9,274 nucleotides of DNA from Candidatus Saccharimonadia bacterium (GTDB taxonomy: Bacteria; Patescibacteriota; Saccharimonadia; Saccharimonadales; SZUA-47): positions 1 to 9,274 of the forward strand of contig CALLJT010000001.1 of assembly GCA_938050265.1 (NCBI GenBank). Direction: 5' to 3'. Positions 4,929 to 9,274 of this stretch are shown piece by piece. Positions within the stretch are counted from its first letter, which is position 1; every line of letters starts with the position of its first letter. Under the pieces are notes generated by a model. It did no database searches and was not told the origin of the DNA. It worked only from the letters and a program-made list of their open reading frames with translations. Made by a program: the position numbers and the translations under genes.

Positions 4929-7900
4929 CTACGGGGTACAGTAGGCAGCGCTTTCTGTCCGCACGAATGGCCGCGTTGAGTTGCAGAGGTCGTTATAGAT
5001 TTGTTGAGCTGGGATTTTATGTGGTCCTGTGTATTGCTGGCGATACTTGAGCGCTGGTCCTGGGTATGGATTGCTGCTGTTGGGCCCGCCATCAGTGAGG
5101 TACCCGAATCCACAGCCGCTTGGAGTGCCGATCGCGCGGTTGACGCAGTTGTCGATAAATCGTTGGTTGACCTGTTTGTTCCAGCCGCCCCACCAGTCTC
5201 CGTGCGTGCCCGCTCCACGTCTGTTTATGTTGAAGCTGTTTTTGTCGACATCTGACGACAGGTACCATCCGCTGGTGTTTTCGCCAGGCTCAATGTAGTA
5301 GTTGACGAAATACTCCATGTTAGGCAGTGTTTTGACCGGGCAGTTGCTGCCGTACCAGTCGTAGCGAGGCAGGCTGTAGCTGTCTCTATAGGCTGCAGGG
5401 TTGCCGCCGTTCCAGCACTGTGGAAACTTCACATTCATCTCTAATACCATCCGCTCATTCCCGTACCGCGGGTTACCGCTGCAGTTTGGCATCGTGTCAC
5501 TTCCGTTGGCGCTTGGGCTTGAGTATTGGTCCGAACATACGTAGGTGTTTTTCCACGGGTGACCACCGAGTTGGTCAGATATGGTGTGGGGGTCGGTGTG
5601 TGCGAGTATCGCAGCCCCTTCTGGGTACACGACAGAGTTGCCGCGTGCAAGCCCTTCACCTTTATAGTAGACAACAATTCGCTCTGGAACACGCACGTTG
5701 CCTCTACTGTCAAACATGGCCGGCACCCAGTATCCTGTTCTGTTGAGCTCCATGCCATTACAGGTGCCGCTGCCGCTGTTGATGATGCTGTTGTAGGTCG
5801 AGTGCGCGTTGGCGTCGGTGTTACCGAAGAACATGTGTAGGTGGGCTTTACCTGGTTGATCCGGGAATATGATCGGGTCGTCGTACGCGAAGTGCGAGAA
5901 TTCACAGGACGTCCTGAACTGTCCCCCGCTCGACACCGGGAATGATTGTTCGGGGTTGCCGCCGGGGTTGTTAAGGTACTCAGACCGTGGGCCAAACAGC
6001 GGGCCACCGTCAAGCGGTAGTTGTGCGGACGGTACATTGCGGAACGGTGAGTTGTCGAGGTTTCTGTTGCGGTACGAAACTGATTTGAGCATAGCCAGGT
6101 TAGCTCCGTAGTTCGGGTGCACTGGTCCTGCGTTGGCTACGCCAGAAATAAGACTGTCTTTTACTTCTGCAGCTATAGTTTCAGCGTAGGCTTGCGCGCC
6201 TTTTTCGTTGTAGTGTAGGCCGTCGCTGAATCCGTCGCCAGGGCATTTGCTCTCCCAGTCGATCAGTTTGATGTCGAGCTCTTCGTGTACTTGGCGGAGC
6301 GCCGGGTTATTGGCGTTACCTGAGGCGGCTGCGTATTCTTTGGTGCAGCCGAGCACCCAGTATATTTGCGCGCCGTTATTGAGCTCACGGATTTGACCGA
6401 CGATTTTTCGCACTTTGCCGGCAAACACACTGGTGCTCACGGGCTTGTCGTTGGTGCCGAGCGCAACGACGATCGTGGTGCTGTCGCGTATGCCGGTGTT
6501 GACGTCACCAATTTGGACCTGACCACCGTTATTGAACGTCTTGTTTTCGACCTGTTCGAGTATGGCGTCAAACGATGGGATGTCCGCGGCATTACAGGCG
6601 TTGGGCTGCCCTGCTGCAGCACGGCAGCCTCGTGCGTTGATGGTTATGCTTTGCCATCCGTCTTCTAGTAGGATCGGCAGTAGTTTTTCGCTGGTGCCTA
6701 CTTGGTGTACGAGCGAATCACCGATGACTTTGATGTTGCCGTTGGATGCAGTGAAGTTGCCGCCCCCTATGCCTGGGTCAACATATGACGTGTTGCGCCT
6801 GCCGTACCCAACAAGCCCATTAACTCCAGGCGTTGCGTTCTGAGTGGACACAGCCACAGTGCCATCCGGCTTTAAGGCTATATAGGCTATCTGGTTGCCG
6901 GACACATTCGATATGATCCCTACATATTCGATGCCGCGCTCAGCATCTATGAAAAACACCGTGTCACCGATTTGGGGCAGTCCGTTTTCCGCGGATTGGT
7001 ATTCGTACGCCGGGTTTGTTTCGTAGAGCTCTTTCATGGCGGTGACGCTCGAATAGCGCCAGCCTTCTTCACCCCCAGTGAGTCCCTGGCCGGCTTGGTT
7101 GAGCGTCCAGGATATAAAGTCCGCTGGGTTGCCGTCTGGGAACGCGGCGTTGAATTCTGATCCGCTTTTGAGTATGTCGTCGAAGTTGAGCGCACCCGCA
7201 GATACGACACGCGGCGTTCCCCCGTTAGAGCACCCTGCGCTGGTGGGTGTCGTGCCGCCGCCTGATGCAGATGGTATGAACCCGCCGCCGCCTTCATCGA
7301 CCGGGATGTTCGATGCAAACCGTTCAAACGCACCATTGGCAGCCTGTACTCGTTTGTCGATACTACTGCGCAGAGCATCTGCGGCTGGTCGTTCGTATTT
7401 TTCGGCAAATACACGGGTTGCTTGTTCGATGGTTGTTGTCTCGAGTAGGGCTCTTCCTGCGCTGACTTCATGGTACGCGCTTGGGACTGAGTCGTCGCCG
7501 TTGAGCTGCCCCCAGAGATACGCAAGCTGTACGTTGATGTCGTTGGGGTCGCCATTTGCATTGTCGATAAATTTCCGGGCGGGAGTCCACTGCACTAAGC
7601 CCCAGCCTACTCTTTCGACGGATCCGTTTCGAGCTGCGGCTACGCGAGCAGCTTCCTCTGGCACTTGTTCGGCAGGAACAAACCTGTCAAAAACAGACTC
7701 GAGCCGCTGCGGTTGCACGCCTGACTCATGGTGCATGTTGCCGATAATGCCAGCAATAATCGGCGCCGATACTCCTTGTGCGGCAAAAAACCGCCACACT
7801 GCTTCGGCGTTTTCACCGGGATCAGTCGATGTGATGATGCCAACGCCGCCAGTAAAATCGCAGACGATGAGTGGTCCCGCGTCCCGCAATGGCTCTGCTA

Positions 7901-8054
7901 TGAATACGTTTTTCGCGTCGTTTTCCAGGGTGTAGGGTGCTAGGGCGGTGACGGAGTTCTGCGAAACGAGTATCGCCGTAAACGCAGTGGTTATGGCGAC
8001 AGCCAATGTACGAAGCAGCAAAGGTGACATTTTTGAAGTTCTGATACTTAGCAT
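4929..8054 (-). CDS. Large exported protein: lysozyme-like + degenerate CHAP-like + SGNH hydrolase + DUF1996
   Basis: This 1041-residue protein has four modules. (1) An export signal: basic residues 5-15, a hydrophobic core about 16-31, and possible cleavage after TALA (36-39). (2) A phage-tail-type lysozyme domain, about 81-247, with GNMHHESG (105-112; E110 is the likely catalytic acid) and GWGLVQWT (150-157). (3) After a Gly-rich linker, a CHAP/NlpC-P60-like domain, about 289-420, in which P310 replaces the catalytic Cys (NPADFISW) and Y377 replaces the His (EYVGII), so it is probably inactive. (4) An SGNH/GDSL hydrolase, about 440-635, with GDS (S447), GTND (533-536) and DGLH (D611, H614). 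(5) A DUF1996 domain, about 650-1041, with SHFAYDDP (720-727) and AHLH (737-740). It has sixteen cysteines, ten in DUF1996, consistent with disulfides. AAGGAG lies 6 nt before the ATG, and the gene overlaps the upstream one by 7 bp (ATGCTAA), suggesting translational coupling. It probably acts on peptidoglycan or another envelope polymer; the target is unknown. Confidence 0.92.
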   Translation of the reverse strand: MLSIRTSKMSPLLLRTLAVAITTAFTAILVSQNSVTALAPYTLENDAKNVFIAEPLRDAGPLIVCDFTGGVGIITSTDPGENAEAVWRFFAAQGVSAPIIAGIIGNMHHESGVQPQRLESVFDRFVPAEQVPEEAARVAAARNGSVERVGWGLVQWTPARKFIDNANGDPNDINVQLAYLWGQLNGDDSVPSAYHEVSAGRALLETTTIEQATRVFAEKYERPAADALRSSIDKRVQAANGAFERFASNIPVDEGGGGFIPSASGGGTTPTSAGCSNGGTPRVVSAGALNFDDILKSGSEFNAAFPDGNPADFISWTLNQAGQGLTGGEEGWRYSSVTAMKELYETNPAYEYQSAENGLPQIGDTVFFIDAERGIEYVGIISNVSGNQIAYIALKPDGTVAVSTQNATPGVNGLVGYGRRNTSYVDPGIGGGNFTASNGNIKVIGDSLVHQVGTSEKLLPILLEDGWQSITINARGCRAAAGQPNACNAADIPSFDAILEQVENKTFNNGGQVQIGDVNTGIRDSTTIVVALGTNDKPVSTSVFAGKVRKIVGQIRELNNGAQIYWVLGCTKEYAAASGNANNPALRQVHEELDIKLIDWESKCPGDGFSDGLHYNEKGAQAYAETIAAEVKDSLISGVANAGPVHPNYGANLAMLKSVSYRNRNLDNSPFRNVPSAQLPLDGGPLFGPRSEYLNNPGGNPEQSFPVSSGGQFRTSCEFSHFAYDDPIIFPDQPGKAHLHMFFGNTDANAHSTYNSIINSGSGTCNGMELNRTGYWVPAMFDSRGNVRVPERIVVYYKGEGLARGNSVVYPEGAAILAHTDPHTISDQLGGHPWKNTYVCSDQYSSPSANGSDTMPNCSGNPRYGNERMVLEMNVKFPQCWNGGNPAAYRDSYSLPRYDWYGSNCPVKTLPNMEYFVNYYIEPGENTSGWYLSSDVDKNSFNINRRGAGTHGDWWGGWNKQVNQRFIDNCVNRAIGTPSGCGFGYLTDGGPNSSNPYPGPALKYRQQYTGPHKIPAQQIYNDLCNSTRPFVRTESAAYCTP

Positions 8055-9274
8055 GGGCTACTCCTTGTGCAGATATGTGTACTTGTCACCGGTGTGCCGT
8101 CTGTAAACGAATTGCCGGATATATTGCCGCCACCGGGCTGCCAGATTGCTTTGCCGATACCGTTTTTGTAGCGTGCGTCAATTTTGTTGCCAGTGATCTG
8201 GGTGCAGCGACCCGCTTGTGAACATGCGATACGGAACGATCCCCATCTTCCTGTCATAGTGTTGCCTATAATGCGTATGTTGCTGCCAGTACCTGCAAAT
8301 ATTGCTTGCTGCCCTGACCCGAGGTCGTCAGCTGCCGATTCGCTACCCCTGAACGTATTGTTTTGGATTAAGATATTGTTTGCTGATGGAACATACACCT
8401 GTATGGCGTCTGCATGCGACGTGTCGTCGCGCCATTCTTCTGGGACGATAACCAGCCCGTGGATATAGTTGCCGATGATCTGGGCGTTTTGGTTTGGCGC
8501 TATACCGTCAACACCGCCGTGGATGTTGTTATTACGGGCTATGAAATTGCTGCCGTCTATGCCGAAATCGCATGGTGCGGTTCGTTTGACTTCCGGGTCG
8601 TCTGCAAGCGGCGGACAGTACAGCTCGCTTCGTTCGACTACGAGGCCAGTCGACCGCGAGTTGATCGCACCATCGTAGGCTCTGCTGCTGTTTTCAATAT
8701 CGCGGGACCTCTGGCACAGAATTAAGGAATTCTTTATCACGACATCCGGTCCAACCACATTGAGACAGCCATATATTCGCTTACCAATTATCTGCTCACC
8801 TCTAGAAATAGTTATTTCCTTTGTCAAATCAGACGGACCGTTCAGTGTACCGTTCTGCTCATATGCAGTAAGTGTCGTCCCTTCCGGTATCCCCGTCCCC
8901 GCAATAGACGTACCAGGTAATTCTGATCCGCCCACACCACCACTGGGACTTTGTATGACAACAAAAACTTTACTGTCGGTTATGAATCCGCCTGCACTCA
9001 GTGAATAGGTCTTCGTGCCTACAGTATTACTGACGTTACCTCCCACCACTGTGATGGAGTTGTTGCCGTTAGGGTTGTTGGTCTTTTCAATTACTATGTC
9101 GCAGTGAGACTCGTAGGCACCTTCACTAACGGCATTGTCATACGTAACCCCAGCTCCGTTGCGTCCATAGCAGACCAAGTCGCCTATGTTCGGTGCGTGC
9201 TCTGTGCGTTTGTGGCCAATGAAGCCAGACGTTTGGCCAGATGTTTTGTTTTTGATGGAGTCGTTGATGTATTG
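8048..9274 (-). CDS. Partial: DUF2272-like domain plus right-handed parallel beta-helix protein
   Basis: The gene is incomplete. The frame is open to the window end and enters with QYINDSIKNKT, so its N-terminus lies beyond 9274; 408 residues are visible. A TTG at 9176-9178 could be read as a start but is internal. Visible residues about 1-100 resemble DUF2272, a CHAP/NlpC-related family: APNIGDLVC (27-35), SHCDIVIE (56-63, candidate active-site His) and VGGNVSNTVG (77-86). The catalytic Cys would lie outside the window. A short module with AGTGIPEGT (125-133), seen in many surface and phage proteins, comes next. From about 160 to the C-terminus are repeated short strands with Asn-turn motifs (NNNIHGG, GNYIHG, QNNTFRG, GNTMTG, GNKIDA, GNSFTDG), typical of right-handed beta-helices of the pectate-lyase/NosD kind, with SHADAIQV at 286-293. 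The role is probably binding or cleavage of a surface polysaccharide. It ends inside the start of the next gene (7-bp overlap), implying co-translation. Confidence 0.88.
   Translation of the reverse strand, partial: QYINDSIKNKTSGQTSGFIGHKRTEHAPNIGDLVCYGRNGAGVTYDNAVSEGAYESHCDIVIEKTNNPNGNNSITVVGGNVSNTVGTKTYSLSAGGFITDSKVFVVIQSPSGGVGGSELPGTSIAGTGIPEGTTLTAYEQNGTLNGPSDLTKEITISRGEQIIGKRIYGCLNVVGPDVVIKNSLILCQRSRDIENSSRAYDGAINSRSTGLVVERSELYCPPLADDPEVKRTAPCDFGIDGSNFIARNNNIHGGVDGIAPNQNAQIIGNYIHGLVIVPEEWRDDTSHADAIQVYVPSANNILIQNNTFRGSESAADDLGSGQQAIFAGTGSNIRIIGNTMTGRWGSFRIACSQAGRCTQITGNKIDARYKNGIGKAIWQPGGGNISGNSFTDGTPVTSTHICTRSSPC

Noticed and set aside
5419..5427. TGTGGAAAC, identical to the origin box at 1555-1563
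   Set aside because: A single copy within the DUF1996 coding region with no neighbouring boxes; expected by chance.
5441..6037. 198-codon - strand frame in the DUF1996 region
   Set aside because: An out-of-frame shadow, rich in Thr/Arg/Pro, within a region whose main frame encodes a clear DUF1996 domain.
7078..7935. Long + strand reading frame (285 codons) opposite the hydrolase gene
   Set aside because: Antisense shadow of the lysozyme/CHAP-like coding region; composition is explained by the - strand gene and it has no recognisable domain.
9176..9178. TTG as the start of the beta-helix gene
   Set aside because: The frame continues upstream to the window end with DUF2272-like sequence (APNIGDLVC spans this codon).

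Overview
The window looks like the replication-origin region of a member of the Candidatus Saccharibacteria (TM7; Patescibacteria/CPR), or a close relative. This is an inference from three things: the style of the DnaA and DnaN proteins, the compact dnaA-dnaN-recF order, and a neighbouring block of exported multi-domain proteins (phage-tail-type lysozyme, SGNH hydrolase, DUF1996, DUF2272/beta-helix) of a kind I associate with Saccharibacteria surface proteins. TGA is used as a stop (end of dnaN) and no frame needs TGA recoding, so the recoded CPR lineages (Gracilibacteria/Absconditabacteria) are unlikely.

Left part (1-4014, + strand): a dnaA leader with two DnaA boxes; dnaA (137-1531, start corrected to an internal ATG); a 282-bp dnaA-dnaN gap that carries the likely origin; dnaN (1814-2902); a 53-bp gap with three tandem heptamers and a promoter-like element; and recF (2956-4014). 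The dnaA-dnaN gap has the order expected of a basal origin-unwinding system: DnaA boxes, a GC cluster, CTA/TTA trinucleotides matching the DnaA-trio motif, and an AT-rich tract. It also holds a 9-bp-stem inverted repeat of unknown role.

Right part (4026-9274, - strand): three genes pointing back toward the origin and converging on recF with only 11 bp between the stop codons. In transcription order they are (i) an exported-looking protein, cut by the window end, with a DUF2272-like domain followed by a right-handed beta-helix; (ii) a 1041-residue exported protein combining a phage-tail-type lysozyme, a degenerate CHAP/NlpC-like domain, an SGNH/GDSL hydrolase and a DUF1996 domain; and (iii) a 284-residue single-pass membrane protein with an Ig-like extracellular part. 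Genes (i) and (ii) overlap by 7 bp and (ii) and (iii) are 48 bp apart, so they probably form one operon for building, remodelling or attacking cell envelopes. An epibiont/host-contact role would fit Saccharibacteria biology, but that is inference.

The most noteworthy content is the surface-protein operon next to oriC, in particular the four-module protein with a CHAP-like domain that appears to have lost its catalytic Cys and His.
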